64,000 bases of DNA from Algorimicrobium sediminis (GCF_042684585.1 NZ_JBHULS010000007.1:1-64000); one strand, 5' to 3'; shown: positions 1-9,645, counted from the first letter of the stretch. The notes: a model not told the origin generated them from the sequence alone. Numbers and translations are program-made.

Positions 1-154
1 CACAGATTTTCTGCTTATGGACCTGTTGGCTTAAAATAAACAAAACAATTAATAATCTACTTATCTATATTAATCCGTAAGTCGGATGGTCTTTAAATTA
101 TTAATTTTTTTTCAAATTGTTGCCAACTGGTTATATGAGTATAAATATACACGT

Positions 155-1345
155 TTATTTGTTAAATTGTCGGGATATCGTAACTTTTTTTGCATCTTTT
201 TTGGTGCTGCGAATGGCGTTTACCGTTACATCCAACGGATTGCTTATACGCATTAATTGGCTTTTTGCAACATGCGTATAAACCATTGTGGTTTCTGGCT
301 TGCTATGCCCCAATAAAGTTTGTATGTATCTTAAATCTACGCCGTTTTCTAACATGTGTGTGGCATAACTATGGCGCAAGGCATGAGGCGAAATTGCCGG
401 TGCTATGCCCGCTAGCTTACAGGCATCTTTTAAAAATCTTCTAACAGAACTAGCACTATACATAGCCCCATCCCGCCCCTCTATTAAGTACGCTTGCGGT
501 TGGTAAGTGTTTATGTAATTTAATAACATAGGTTGTATAGTAGTAGCCATACCAACCATGCGGTCCTTCCGGCCTTTGCCACGCCGTATAAAAACCTGCT
601 GGCGCTCAAAGTTTAAGTCGCTTGGTTTAAGCGCTAGCAGTTCGCCAACCCGTAACCCGCAAGAGTATAAAAGCGCTATAGCAACGCGGTGCTTTAAATT
701 TTTGGTAACTTGTATTAACCTAATTACAGCCTCTTTAGATACTACAGTAGGTAATTTTTTATCCTTTTTTGGTCGTTTAAAGTCAGAAGCATCAAAATCG
801 GGTAAATCCAACAAGCTGGTCAAATATTTAAAAGCGCTAACACATTGTCTGTGGCTACTAATGCTGTAATTTTCTTTGGCCATGACCTTACTCATAAAAG
901 TATGTATGTGCTTGGTACGCCAGCCTTCTATTTGTAGCGTTTTAAATTCAAACAAAAAACGGAGAACAAAATAACTGTAAGTGTTTACAGTTGCTGCACT
1001 TAAACGCCTGCCCTTAAGGTGTAAAACATATTGCTTTAATATATTTTTATGTTGGAGGCTTAAAGCGTTGTACATTTTGGTTTTTGCAGGTGGTTTTACT
1101 GTTTCTGGTTTCTTTTTTATAAAAGCACTATAATCTACGTAATACCTTCCTTTTCTTAAATATTCAAATAAAGCATGTAATGCATGTGGCGCAAAAGCTA
1201 CATAAAAAGTACTGTGGGTTCTGGACCATAAAACGCCTTTAAAACCTTTAACATAGGTTTTAACTGCATGGTTGTACGTAAAACCAATAGCAATTTGTGC
1301 TTTGTTTTTATGTTGCAGTGGTTTCAGAGTTATACTGGTTTTCAT
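155..1345 (-). CDS. Tyrosine-type site-specific recombinase / integrase
   Basis: A 396-residue XerC/D-like recombinase that would cut and rejoin DNA through a 3'-phosphotyrosine. Catalytic residues are readable: Arg232 (in YSCGLRVGELLAL), a Lys near 258-260 (RRGKGRKDR), His321 and Arg324 (HALRH), His347 (LLGHS) and nucleophile Tyr356 (MVYTHV). The N-terminal ~90 residues precede a SAM-like core-binding domain (about 92-185) and resemble the extra arm domain seen in Bacteroidota integrases. The frame stays open upstream to 1468, but the Met at 1345 begins the more protein-like sequence. It stands alone, convergent to nothing visible, and the window edge hides whatever lies beyond its 3' end. 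It could be a mobile-element integrase or a resident shuffling enzyme. The family is sure; the role is not. Confidence 0.9.
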   Translation of the reverse strand: MKTSITLKPLQHKNKAQIAIGFTYNHAVKTYVKGFKGVLWSRTHSTFYVAFAPHALHALFEYLRKGRYYVDYSAFIKKKPETVKPPAKTKMYNALSLQHKNILKQYVLHLKGRRLSAATVNTYSYFVLRFLFEFKTLQIEGWRTKHIHTFMSKVMAKENYSISSHRQCVSAFKYLTSLLDLPDFDASDFKRPKKDKKLPTVVSKEAVIRLIQVTKNLKHRVAIALLYSCGLRVGELLALKPSDLNFERQQVFIRRGKGRKDRMVGMATTIQPMLLNYINTYQPQAYLIEGRDGAMYSASSVRRFLKDACKLAGIAPAISPHALRHSYATHMLENGVDLRYIQTLLGHSKPETTMVYTHVAKSQLMRISNPLDVTVNAIRSTKKDAKKVTISRQFNK

Positions 1346-1470
1346 GATTACAATATAATAAAAAAAGCTTAAAATAATGGTATTTAGGTTGTTAACTAGG
1401 GTTCCTGAATGTAACAAACCAAGTAAGCAAACACTGGACTGGGCAGGGGTGTTTGGTAATGCTAACACTA

Positions 1471-1487
1471 TTAACTTATACAGTTAA
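1471..1487. repeat. Inverted repeat TTAACT-N5-AGTTAA upstream of the integrase gene
   Basis: Perfect 6-base arms (1471-1476 and 1482-1487) flank a 5-base spacer, about 125 bases upstream of the integrase start. The size and symmetry would fit a recombinase core site or an operator, but an AT-rich 6-base palindrome can arise by chance. Confidence 0.3.
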
Positions 1488-1602
1488 CCAATGGCTTAAG
1501 TGCTAAAGTAGGTTTATGCGTTTTTATATTGCTTTTAGTAAATTGGGTAAACAAAAATCAACTAAAATTTGAAGTAAACACCTAATAAATAATTCAAGGT
1601 TG

Positions 1603-1610
1603 TAACTTTG
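1603..1610 (+). promoter_or_regulatory. Putative -7 box for era
   Basis: TAACTTTG matches the Bacteroidota -7 consensus TAnnTTTG and ends 21 bases before the era start codon. No TTG is found at the usual 17-23 base spacing upstream, so the promoter is only partly supported. Confidence 0.4.
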
Positions 1611-1631
1611 CATTTGTAAAATCTACTAAAA

Positions 1632-2510
1632 ATGACGCATAAAGCTGGTTTTGTTAATATTATAGGAAACCCCAATGTAGGGAAATCCACACTCATGAAT
1701 GCCTTTGTAGGCGAAAAATTATCCATTATCACCTCCAAAGCGCAAACTACAAGACATAGGATATTAGGCATTGTAAATGGCGATAATTTTCAAATGGTGC
1801 TTTCCGATACGCCAGGAATAATTAAACCAGCTTACGAGTTACAAGCGTCTATGATGGATTTTGTAAAATCGGCTTTCGATGATGCAGATGTTTTAATATA
1901 CATGGTGGAAATTGGCGAAAAGGAACTAAAAGATCAGGCGTTTTTTAACAAAATAACCAACGCCAAAATTCCGGTTCTTTTGCTGTTAAATAAAATTGAT
2001 ACCTCAAGCCAAAGTGAACTGGAAAGCCAAGTGCAACTTTGGTCCACGAAAGTTCCAAATGCCGAAATAATGGCTATTTCAGCTTTAGAAGGGTTTCAGG
2101 TTGAAACAGTATTCAATAGAATTGTTGCATTGCTACCAGAATCACCGCCATTTTATCCTAAAGATCAATTAACAGATAAACCCGAACGCTTTTTTGTGAA
2201 CGAAATTATTCGCGAGAAAATTTTAATGCACTACAAAAAGGAAATTCCTTATGCCGTTGAAATTGATACTGAAGAGTTTCTAGAGGAAGAAACCATTATT
2301 AGAATGCGCGCTGTTATTATGGTAGAACGCGATACGCAAAAAGGTATTATTATTGGCCATAAAGGAGCTGCACTTAAACGAGTAGGGGTAGAAGCCCGAA
2401 AGGATTTGGAAAAGTTTTTTGGCAAACAAGTACATCTAGAACTGTATGTAAAGGTTAATAAAAATTGGCGTTCTAACCAACGGCAGCTTAAGCGTTTTGG
2501 TTATAATTAA
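1632..2510 (+). CDS. era: GTPase Era
   Basis: A 292-residue ribosome-assembly GTPase that binds the 3' end of 16S rRNA and acts in 30S maturation. The G1 motif GNPNVGKS is near residues 12-19, DTPG is G3 and NKID is G4. The C-terminal KH domain is visible around GIIIGHKGAALKRVG. Length matches the family (about 290-300). The start at 1632 places G1 at the expected distance from the N terminus. The separate GTPase der lies 0.8 kb downstream with one small membrane-protein gene between, an order I associate with flavobacteria. Confidence 0.97.
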   Translation: MTHKAGFVNIIGNPNVGKSTLMNAFVGEKLSIITSKAQTTRHRILGIVNGDNFQMVLSDTPGIIKPAYELQASMMDFVKSAFDDADVLIYMVEIGEKELKDQAFFNKITNAKIPVLLLLNKIDTSSQSELESQVQLWSTKVPNAEIMAISALEGFQVETVFNRIVALLPESPPFYPKDQLTDKPERFFVNEIIREKILMHYKKEIPYAVEIDTEEFLEEETIIRMRAVIMVERDTQKGIIIGHKGAALKRVGVEARKDLEKFFGKQVHLELYVKVNKNWRSNQRQLKRFGYN

Positions 2511-2658
2511 CCCATGCAACCGCTAACTTACAAAACAAAATTAAACCTGGTTTACAACGCATTTGGCCAGTTTACAAACTATTGCAAAAGGTTTGTTGTT
2601 AAGGAAGCTAAAAAAGTATGCTAATAATTAGCTGGTTAGCATGTTAATAACCTAACGT

Positions 2659-3159
2659 TTAAATTTTATTTAAAATAGTTTCCATGAAGTAATAAAGCTC
2701 CTGCATTTCAGTTTTACTGGAGTCCTTTCCAATTCTACCAGCAAAATACAAGGCAAACCAAACAAAAACCATAAAAGCCATAACACCCATTTGTAGGCTG
2801 TAGTTAGTGTTAAGTGTCCAATTGGAATAAGCCCAAATGCCAAAACCAATAAACAAACTGGCTACCAAAAAATGAAAAAACATAAACATCGTCCATACAG
2901 TTGGATTCGGACCAAATAATCCGTGTAAAATGGCTGCTTTCGGACCATTTTCTTTAATTTCTAAATGTAACTGTGGCGACCAAAATTGCTGTTTGTGCTT
3001 TGGTAACTTTAAAAATACATGATCGTCAATAACAGATATTATATACCTGTTTTGCGATTGCTTGGCTGCTTTAAACAAATCTAAAACAACCGTATTAGGC
3101 TGCTGTATGTCTCGCTTAAATCTGGGGCGCAGTACAATGTCTTTTTTTTGTAAACTCAT
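2659..3159 (-). CDS. Two-TM membrane protein of unknown function
   Basis: A 166-residue protein with a basic, soluble N-terminal ~90 residues. Two hydrophobic segments follow (about 92-113 and 123-142) and then a short acidic tail. No catalytic motif is recognisable and no GTP-binding motif is present, although similar genes beside era/der are sometimes labelled GTP-binding through their neighbours. It lies convergent with era and divergent from der, so it has its own promoter. A cytoplasmic-domain, inner-membrane protein is all that can be said. Confidence 0.75.
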   Translation of the reverse strand: MSLQKKDIVLRPRFKRDIQQPNTVVLDLFKAAKQSQNRYIISVIDDHVFLKLPKHKQQFWSPQLHLEIKENGPKAAILHGLFGPNPTVWTMFMFFHFLVASLFIGFGIWAYSNWTLNTNYSLQMGVMAFMVFVWFALYFAGRIGKDSSKTEMQELYYFMETILNKI

Positions 3160-3263
3160 TATAATTCAGGTGTTAACAGCTAATATTTAACTTAAATAAA
3201 TGTTATTTTTTAATTCGCTGTTTTAAACAGGTACTAAATATAACGAAATCATTAGCTTATCGT

Positions 3264-3271
3264 TATATTTG
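3264..3271 (+). promoter_or_regulatory. Putative -7 box for der
   Basis: TATATTTG fits TAnnTTTG and ends 19 bases before the der start codon. A clear -33 TTG at normal spacing is not seen. Confidence 0.4.
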
Positions 3272-3290
3272 CAGCAAATTTTATAAAAAC

Positions 3291-4595
3291 ATGAGTAATA
3301 TTGTAGCTATTGTAGGTCGTCCAAACGTGGGAAAATCAACCTTTTTTAATCGGTTAATTCAGCGTCGGGAAGCTATTGTAGATGCCACCAGTGGGGTAAC
3401 CAGAGATCGCCATTATGGAAAAAGCGACTGGAATGGAAAAGAATTTTCACTAATCGATACCGGTGGTTATGTTAAAGGAAGCGATGATGTTTTTGAAGTG
3501 GAAATAGACAAACAAGTAGAAATAGCAATTGAAGAGGCAGACGCCATTATTTTTATGGTTGATGTGGAATCTGGTGTTACAGGAATGGACGAAGATGTTG
3601 CCAAACTATTGCGAAAAGTATCTAAACCGGTATTTTTAGTGGTGAATAAAGTCGATAATAGTCAGCGTGCAGAAAATGCCGTAGAATTTTACGCTTTAGG
3701 CCTTGGCGACTATTACACCATAGCAAGTATTAACGGTAGTGGTACAGGCGATTTGCTGGATGCTCTTGTTAAAGCACTGCCAGAAAAGGAAGAAACAGTT
3801 CAGGAAGACTTACCACGCTTTGCAGTAGTAGGCAGGCCTAATGCTGGAAAATCGTCCTTTATTAATGCCTTAATTGGTCAGGATAGATACATTGTTACAG
3901 ATATTGCAGGTACAACCCGCGATGCTATAGATACAAAATACAACCGTTTTGGCTTCGAATTTAACTTGGTAGACACTGCGGGAATTCGAAAAAAATCTAA
4001 AGTTAAAGAAGATTTAGAGTTTTATTCGGTTATGCGAAGCGTTCGTGCCATTGAACATGCCGATGTGTGTTTACTGGTAGTAGATGCCACGCGCGGATTT
4101 GATGGCCAAGTACAAAATATTTTTTGGCTAGCAGAACGCAACCGAAAAGGTATTGTGGTACTTATTAATAAATGGGATTTGGTTGAAAAAGAAACCCAAA
4201 CCATGCGCGAATTTGAAAAATACATTCGCCAACAAATGGAACCTTTTACCGATGTCCCTATCGTGTTTATGTCGGTCCTCAATAAACAACGTATTTATAA
4301 GGCAATAGAAACGGCTGTAGAAGTGTATAACAACCGAAACAAAAAAATAAAAACAAGTAAGCTAAACGAAACCTTACTACCCATTATTGAAAACTATCCG
4401 CCACCTGCTTACAAAGGGAAATATGTAAAAATTAAGTACATTATGCAGCTGCCTACACCACAACCACAATTCGCATTTTTTTGCAACCTGCCCCAATATG
4501 TACGCGATGGCTATAAGCGCTTTTTAGAAAACAAATTGCGCGAACATTTTAATTTTCATGGTGTACCTGTAAGTGTGTACATGCGAAAAAAATAA
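3291..4595 (+). CDS. der: Ribosome biogenesis GTPase Der (EngA)
   Basis: A 434-residue double-GTPase needed for 50S subunit assembly. Two tandem G domains are obvious. The first has GRPNVGKS near residue 8, DTGG and NKVD. The second has GRPNAGKS near residue 181, DTAG and NKWD. A KH-like C-terminal domain follows, around residues 355-434 and ending MRKK. Length is normal for the family. A strong hairpin terminator lies immediately downstream, so der appears to be a single-gene unit with its own promoter. Confidence 0.97.
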   Translation: MSNIVAIVGRPNVGKSTFFNRLIQRREAIVDATSGVTRDRHYGKSDWNGKEFSLIDTGGYVKGSDDVFEVEIDKQVEIAIEEADAIIFMVDVESGVTGMDEDVAKLLRKVSKPVFLVVNKVDNSQRAENAVEFYALGLGDYYTIASINGSGTGDLLDALVKALPEKEETVQEDLPRFAVVGRPNAGKSSFINALIGQDRYIVTDIAGTTRDAIDTKYNRFGFEFNLVDTAGIRKKSKVKEDLEFYSVMRSVRAIEHADVCLLVVDATRGFDGQVQNIFWLAERNRKGIVVLINKWDLVEKETQTMREFEKYIRQQMEPFTDVPIVFMSVLNKQRIYKAIETAVEVYNNRNKKIKTSKLNETLLPIIENYPPPAYKGKYVKIKYIMQLPTPQPQFAFFCNLPQYVRDGYKRFLENKLREHFNFHGVPVSVYMRKK

Positions 4596-4616
4596 AGCAA
4601 ACCTGTGCTATCCTAT

Positions 4617-4650
4617 AAAAAAACCATTTATTCCAGTAAATGGTTTTTTT
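4617..4650 (+). terminator. Rho-independent terminator after der
   Basis: A perfect 14-base stem (4617-4630 with 4637-4650, core ACCATTTA/TAAATGGT), 6-base loop and long T run sit 21 bases past the der stop codon. Confidence 0.9.
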
Positions 4651-4834
4651 TTATGGCAAACAACCGCTAACAACGTAAAAAATAAAATTTGCACTATACA
4701 ACCAATATAAGAGCTAACATTTTCAATGCAAGAGGCATTGGTTCCGGCTAATTTTTTTATTGGTTTCTTAACCGTTAGTACAAAAATCAGCTATATTCGT
4801 TTTATATAAATAGCATGCCAATATTTTATTCTTT

Positions 4835-7663
4835 ATGAAAAAAAGTCACAATTCATACATCGCACCTCTTTTCTTTTTGGTTTTATTTTTTACCGGCGCA
4901 ACGCTTTTTTCGCAGATAAAACCAATTGAAATTTCAGGGAAAATTATAGCGGCAAACGACCAGTTGCCTTTGGAGTCGGCAACCATTCACCTAGAACGTC
5001 TTTCAGATAGCACCGTAATTACATACACCATTTCAGATAGAGCAGGGCAGTTTACCCTGGAGGATAGAATAGCCGATAAATCGGTTACCGTATACATTTC
5101 ACATTTAGGCTATAAAACTTATAAGAAAAACATAGATTTAAAGCATTCTAAAATAGACTTAAAAACCATTCAGCTAGAATTAAGTAACGCCCTAGATGAG
5201 GTTTTAATTAAATCGGCTGCTCCAATAATTATTAAAAAGGATACAGTGGAATTTAACGTGCAATCTTTTAAAACCAAAAAAGATGCTACCGTGGAGGATT
5301 TGCTTAAACAACTGCCAGGTGTAGCCGTGGATACAGACGGGAGTATAAAAATAAATGGAAAAGCGGTTAATAAAATATTGGTAAATGGGAAACCATTTTT
5401 TGGAAACGACCCAACCATAACGACAAAAAACCTAACCAAAGATTTAATAGAAAAAGTACAGGTGGTGGATACCAAAACCAAAGCAGAGGCTTTTTCTGGC
5501 GAAACGGTAGATGGCGAAAATAAAACCATAAATTTAACCATAAAAGAAGAAAATAATAAAGGTGTTTTTGGACGTGTAGCCGCAGGAGCCGGAACAGACA
5601 ACCGGTACGAAGGTGCAGGAATGTTTAATTATTTTAATAACAACAGGCGCATAAGTTTTTTGCTTGGCGGAAATAATATAAATTCCCCAGGATTTAGCTT
5701 TGGCGAAATACGAAAAATGTTTGGTGGTGGTTATAGCATGACGCGTTCAAGTAATGGCGCTTTTTCCATAGATGGGCGCTCCTTTGGTGGTGGCCAAGGT
5801 ATTACCAAATCGCAAAATGCTGGTGTAAATTATGCCGATAATATTAGCGAAAAAACAGAGGTGTCTGCAGATTATTTTTTTGCAGGGAGCAGTTCAGAAA
5901 ATAAAACAGCTACCCAACGCGAAAATATTTTACCCGATTCCCGATATTTTACCAATAGTAACACCACCTCATTAAACGATAGCGATAGCCATTCCGCCAA
6001 TATGGGTTTCGATATAAAAATAGATTCTACCTTTTTAATAAATATCGATCCTTCTTTTAGGTACTCCAAAAGCACCAATTCCTATAAAGCTAATGAAACC
6101 AGCTTAAACACCGAAAACCAAATAACCAACGAGTCGGAATCCAATTCGTTTTCGGAAAATTTTGGTAAAAACTTTAGTAATGCTTTCAACATTACCAAAC
6201 GATTTGGCCAAAAAGGCGCTTTTATACGCTTAGATATAAACAACCAAATTAATACGCGCGAGTCCAACAACAAGCTTACTAGCGTAACTAATGTGTATGG
6301 CGAAAATCCTTTAAACCCCAATAACCCTGATTTTATTTTAATAGACAACATTAAACGAAACCAAATAACTAAAGGCCAAGGGCAGATTAACAACTTACAA
6401 GCTTATATAAAATACCGCTTACCCCTTTTGGCTAAAAAGCTATTTCTTAATATGAATTTCGAATATGGTAGAAATAATAGCACCGACACTAAAAGCACAT
6501 TTAATGCCGATACTGAAGGTAACTACACACTGTTTGATGCGGAACAAAGTACAGATTTTGAGTACCTAGATGAACGCGTGGTTCCAGGAGTTAGTTTAAG
6601 CTATCAAAACGATACATGGTCTGCTAATATTGGCGTGGATTATATTTATAGATTATTAGAAAACGCCGACATACTGCGCCCAGAGGCTTCTATAAAAAGA
6701 CATTTTGAGGCTGCCGAATTAAGTGGCTATTTGCGCTATAAATTCAGTCCGAAGGCTTCATTTTGGTCAAGTTACCGCTTAAGTAACCAGCCACCGCAAT
6801 TAAGCCAATTACAGTCTTTTAGTGATGTGTCCAACCCTTTAAATACCATAGTAGGTAACCCTAATTTGGAACCAGCTAATAACCATCGTATAAATTTTGG
6901 TTTTAATGCCTTCGATTGGCAGAAACGCACCGGGTTTTATTCCTATTTTGGCGGTAATGTTATTCAAAATCAAGTGGTAGCAAAAACAACAGTAGATGCT
7001 AATTTTGTAAGAACAACCACCTATGCCAATGTAAACGGAAGTTACAATGTATATGCCAACATGGATTACAGTAAGGATGTAAAGCTAGATAGTGTAAAAA
7101 CCATTAAAGTAAGTGTAGGTATAAACGGAAGTTTTAGAAGAAATATTAACTTTAATAACAACGTGCAATACGCTAGCAAGGTGCAAGCCCTTTCGCCAGA
7201 AATTGGCTTGCGCTTTACATGGAACGATGTTTTGGAGTTTAGGCCGCGCTATTCGGTAGCTTTTACAAAAAACACCTATAACATTGCTAGTTTTGACAAT
7301 CAAGATTTTTTAAACCACGACTTAAACTTGAATACCGCGTTATACCTTCCTAAAAAGTTTGAATGGCGAAACGATATAAATTTTAATTACAACCCAAATA
7401 TTGCTGAAGGTTTTCAAAAAAGCGCTTGGTTTTGGAATACCACTCTAGCTTATACTGTTTTGAAAGATACAGGTACCCTAACGTTAAAAATATACGATTT
7501 GTTAAATCAAAATAGCAACGCAAGAAGAACAGCTACTGAAAATTTTATTCAAGATTCACAAAGTACCGTGCTAGAACAATATGTTATGTTAAGTTTTAGT
7601 TGGAAATTTAACAGTTTAGGAAGCAAAGGTACTACCAATTCGGGCAATGATTACCTGAATTAA
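4835..7663 (+). CDS. Outer-membrane beta-barrel protein, TonB-receptor-like
   Basis: A 942-residue outer-membrane protein. Residues 1 to about 27 form a signal peptide (hydrophobic, ending TLFSQ). A carboxypeptidase-regulatory-like Ig domain follows at about 33-115 (ISGKIIAAND, then YISHLGYKTY). Next comes a plug-like segment at about 135-235 (DLLKQLPGVAVDTDG, then KILVNGKPFFGND). The rest is a barrel with many alternating aromatic and hydrophobic strands, and the protein ends near a Phe-rich strand, FSWKF. This is the OMP_b-brl_3 type rather than a SusC protein: no SusD partner is next to it. The substrate is unknown. No regulator is adjacent. Confidence 0.88.
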   Translation: MKKSHNSYIAPLFFLVLFFTGATLFSQIKPIEISGKIIAANDQLPLESATIHLERLSDSTVITYTISDRAGQFTLEDRIADKSVTVYISHLGYKTYKKNIDLKHSKIDLKTIQLELSNALDEVLIKSAAPIIIKKDTVEFNVQSFKTKKDATVEDLLKQLPGVAVDTDGSIKINGKAVNKILVNGKPFFGNDPTITTKNLTKDLIEKVQVVDTKTKAEAFSGETVDGENKTINLTIKEENNKGVFGRVAAGAGTDNRYEGAGMFNYFNNNRRISFLLGGNNINSPGFSFGEIRKMFGGGYSMTRSSNGAFSIDGRSFGGGQGITKSQNAGVNYADNISEKTEVSADYFFAGSSSENKTATQRENILPDSRYFTNSNTTSLNDSDSHSANMGFDIKIDSTFLINIDPSFRYSKSTNSYKANETSLNTENQITNESESNSFSENFGKNFSNAFNITKRFGQKGAFIRLDINNQINTRESNNKLTSVTNVYGENPLNPNNPDFILIDNIKRNQITKGQGQINNLQAYIKYRLPLLAKKLFLNMNFEYGRNNSTDTKSTFNADTEGNYTLFDAEQSTDFEYLDERVVPGVSLSYQNDTWSANIGVDYIYRLLENADILRPEASIKRHFEAAELSGYLRYKFSPKASFWSSYRLSNQPPQLSQLQSFSDVSNPLNTIVGNPNLEPANNHRINFGFNAFDWQKRTGFYSYFGGNVIQNQVVAKTTVDANFVRTTTYANVNGSYNVYANMDYSKDVKLDSVKTIKVSVGINGSFRRNINFNNNVQYASKVQALSPEIGLRFTWNDVLEFRPRYSVAFTKNTYNIASFDNQDFLNHDLNLNTALYLPKKFEWRNDINFNYNPNIAEGFQKSAWFWNTTLAYTVLKDTGTLTLKIYDLLNQNSNARRTATENFIQDSQSTVLEQYVMLSFSWKFNSLGSKGTTNSGNDYLN

Positions 7664-7695
7664 AAACGACTCCAAAAACTAAATTAAACTAATGT

Positions 7696-8520
7696 TTACC
7701 AGCCGCCAGAAGCGCCACCACCACCAAAGCCGCCACCGCCAAAGCCGCCACCAAAACCACCGCCGCTAAAGCCGCCACCGCCGCCTCTGGAGCCTCCAAA
7801 ACCACCCCGCCCCATATTGCTTAATATTATGGCGTCCCAAACATCAAAACCACCAGCTTTTTTGCCGCCAGAACCTCCGCGGCCACTACCTTTGTCTTTT
7901 TTAGAAATGGCTATAAGTATAAAGATAAAAATTAGAAATAACAGTAAAACCAGTACAGCAGGAGGGCCTTCCTTTTTTGTGGTAACCGATTTTGTGTAAG
8001 CACCTGTTAATACCTCGAAAATAGCTTCCGTACCACGGTTTAAACCACCGGCATAATCGTTGTTTCTAAAATAGGGAATAATGTCGGTTTCTATAATGCG
8101 TTTGCTCATAGCATCGGTAAGCAAATGTTCTACACCGTAACCAGTGTTTATGGCAATTTTTTTGTCGTCGTGGGCCAGTAAAATAAGCACGCCGTTGTCC
8201 GCTTTAGCTTGTCCAATTTGCCATTTCTGACCCCATTGGGCGCCCAAGTAGTTAATGTTTTCACCTTGAGTAGACGCGATAATAGCTACTACAATTTGTG
8301 TGGATGTTGTATCGGAATACCGTATTAACTTACTTTCCAAGGCGGCTTTTTCTGCTGGCGCTAGCAAGCCAATATAGTCGTATACACTGGTTTGTGTTTT
8401 AGGTATGGCCGGAATGTTAAATTGCGCAAAGGCAAACGGCATGCTAAAAAAAAGCATCCATAAACATAAAGTATATTTAGGTACGGCGGTAACTAACTTA
8501 AACGGTAATTGGTTTGGCAT
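7696..8520 (-). CDS. TPM-domain membrane protein with Gly-rich tail (YgcG-like)
   Basis: A 274-residue exported protein. A signal peptide covers about 1-33 (MPFAFAQ end). A TPM domain follows at about 42-165 (VYDYIGLLAPAEKAALESKL, AINTGYGVEHLLTDA). There is one transmembrane helix at about 185-205, then a low-complexity Gly/Ser tail ending in repeated GGGFGGG units. In the family, the TPM domain sits outside the membrane and some members are phosphatases acting in photosystem repair; here that role does not apply and the function is open. It is the last gene of a LemA-TPM-TPM unit, with only 5 bases to the preceding gene. Confidence 0.85.
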   Translation of the reverse strand: MPNQLPFKLVTAVPKYTLCLWMLFFSMPFAFAQFNIPAIPKTQTSVYDYIGLLAPAEKAALESKLIRYSDTTSTQIVVAIIASTQGENINYLGAQWGQKWQIGQAKADNGVLILLAHDDKKIAINTGYGVEHLLTDAMSKRIIETDIIPYFRNNDYAGGLNRGTEAIFEVLTGAYTKSVTTKKEGPPAVLVLLLFLIFIFILIAISKKDKGSGRGGSGGKKAGGFDVWDAIILSNMGRGGFGGSRGGGGGFSGGGFGGGFGGGGFGGGGASGGW

Positions 8521-8525
8521 GTATA

Positions 8526-8963
8526 TTATCCTTTTGAAATACTATTTGGTAGCTCGTTGGTATCCTGCTGTTCCCAAGGAAAATGCTGTTTTAACGCCAT
8601 TCCAGCTTGTAAAACACCAGCTACTAATCCGTCTTTAAAGCGTCCTTCTTTAAAGGCGGACTGAATGGCATTGCGGGTGCTGTCCCAAAAGTCTGGTCCT
8701 ACTACCTCATTTATGCCTTTGTCGCCAAAAATTACAAAATTCCTATCGGCAACAGCTACATAAATTAAAACCCCGTTTTGGTGCTTGGTGTTTGTCATTT
8801 TTAGCATGTGAAACACCTCAAGCGCTCTGTCAAAAACATCTATTTTAGCAGTTTTTTCAAGATGAATTCTTATTTCTCCCGATGTGTTTTTTTCAGCTTC
8901 TTGAATGGCCGCAATAATAGCTTGTTCTTCTTGCGGACTTAAAAAGTTTTCAATTTCAGACAT
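8526..8963 (-). CDS. TPM-domain protein, soluble short form
   Basis: A 145-residue protein consisting almost only of a TPM domain (SPQEEQAIIAAIQEAEKNTS near the start, then VLIYVAVADRNFVIFGDKGI). It has no signal peptide and no membrane helix, unlike the longer TPM protein that follows it. It lies 5 bases downstream of lemA and 5 bases upstream of the long TPM gene, so the three are almost certainly one transcript. The molecular role is unknown; the pairing of a cytoplasmic and an exported TPM protein with LemA is a recurrent bacterial arrangement. Confidence 0.85.
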   Translation of the reverse strand: MSEIENFLSPQEEQAIIAAIQEAEKNTSGEIRIHLEKTAKIDVFDRALEVFHMLKMTNTKHQNGVLIYVAVADRNFVIFGDKGINEVVGPDFWDSTRNAIQSAFKEGRFKDGLVAGVLQAGMALKQHFPWEQQDTNELPNSISKG

Positions 8964-8968
8964 CGTAG

Positions 8969-9565
8969 TTAAAATTCAAAGTTTACATCGGGGGCGTTTT
9001 CGCTGCCAGCATCGGCACTGTATCGAGACATGGCATCAAAACCAAACAGACCCGCTAGCAAGGTGCCTGGAAATTTTTTAATATGCTTGTCGTAAATATT
9101 TACCGCTTCGTTATAACGATCTCTTGCTACATTTATACGGTTTTCGGTGCCTTCCAATTGAGCCTGTAACTCCAAAAAATTCTGATTGGCTTTTATGTCT
9201 GGATAACGTTCTACAGTTACTAATAAACGCGATAAAGCACTGGTTAAGCCGCTTTGCGCTTGTTGAAATTCTGCAAGATTTTCAGGGGTTAAATTGCCTG
9301 CATCAATATTGGTGGCTGTGGCCTTAGATCGTGCTTCAATAACATCGGTAAGGGTATTGCGCTCAAAATCTGCTGCACCTTGTACAGTTTTAACTAAATT
9401 ACCAATTAAATCGTTTCTTCGCTGGTACGCACTTTCAACATCGGACCAAGCTGTTTTGGCATCGGCTTCAAATTCTACAGCCGTATTATTAAATCCAACA
9501 GCCCATGAGTATAAGGCTACTACTAGCAATCCAATTACAATAACGGGGATTAACCATTTTTTCAT
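8969..9565 (-). CDS. lemA: LemA family protein
   Basis: A 198-residue protein with an N-terminal membrane anchor (about 5-25), then the long alpha-helical LemA core. Recognisable motifs are YQRRNDLIGNLVKTVQGAA and YPDIKANQNFLELQAQLEGTENRI. The N terminus is short and outside, and the helical domain is probably cytoplasmic, as described for LemA. Its function is not settled in any species. It heads the LemA-TPM-TPM unit on the - strand. A 9-base-arm inverted repeat lies 59 bases upstream and could be its operator. Confidence 0.9.
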   Translation of the reverse strand: MKKWLIPVIVIGLLVVALYSWAVGFNNTAVEFEADAKTAWSDVESAYQRRNDLIGNLVKTVQGAADFERNTLTDVIEARSKATATNIDAGNLTPENLAEFQQAQSGLTSALSRLLVTVERYPDIKANQNFLELQAQLEGTENRINVARDRYNEAVNIYDKHIKKFPGTLLAGLFGFDAMSRYSADAGSENAPDVNFEF

Positions 9566-9623
9566 AAATTTTAGTTTTGTTTAGTTTGTTTATGTGTAAA
9601 GTTACTTAATTTGTTTTAATCGT

Positions 9624-9645
9624 TTAAAATGAAGCCTCATTTTAA
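9624..9645. repeat. Perfect inverted repeat upstream of lemA
   Basis: Arms TTAAAATGA (9624-9632) and TCATTTTAA (9637-9645) are separated by AGCC. It lies between the end of the MerR gene and the start of lemA, both on the - strand. There is no T run, so an operator is as likely as a weak terminator. TCATTTTAA recurs once more about 35 bases away. Confidence 0.5.

Noticed and set aside
1..154. attC-like or att repeats at the left end, including hairpin ATCCG-TAAGT-CGGAT
   Set aside because: Only one short 5-base hairpin; no second copy in the window, so no array can be claimed.
7720..7810. Gly-rich repeat at the end of the TPM gene as a separate repeat element
   Set aside because: It is coding low-complexity sequence (Gly/Phe codons), typical for YgcG-like TPM proteins, not an independent repeat.
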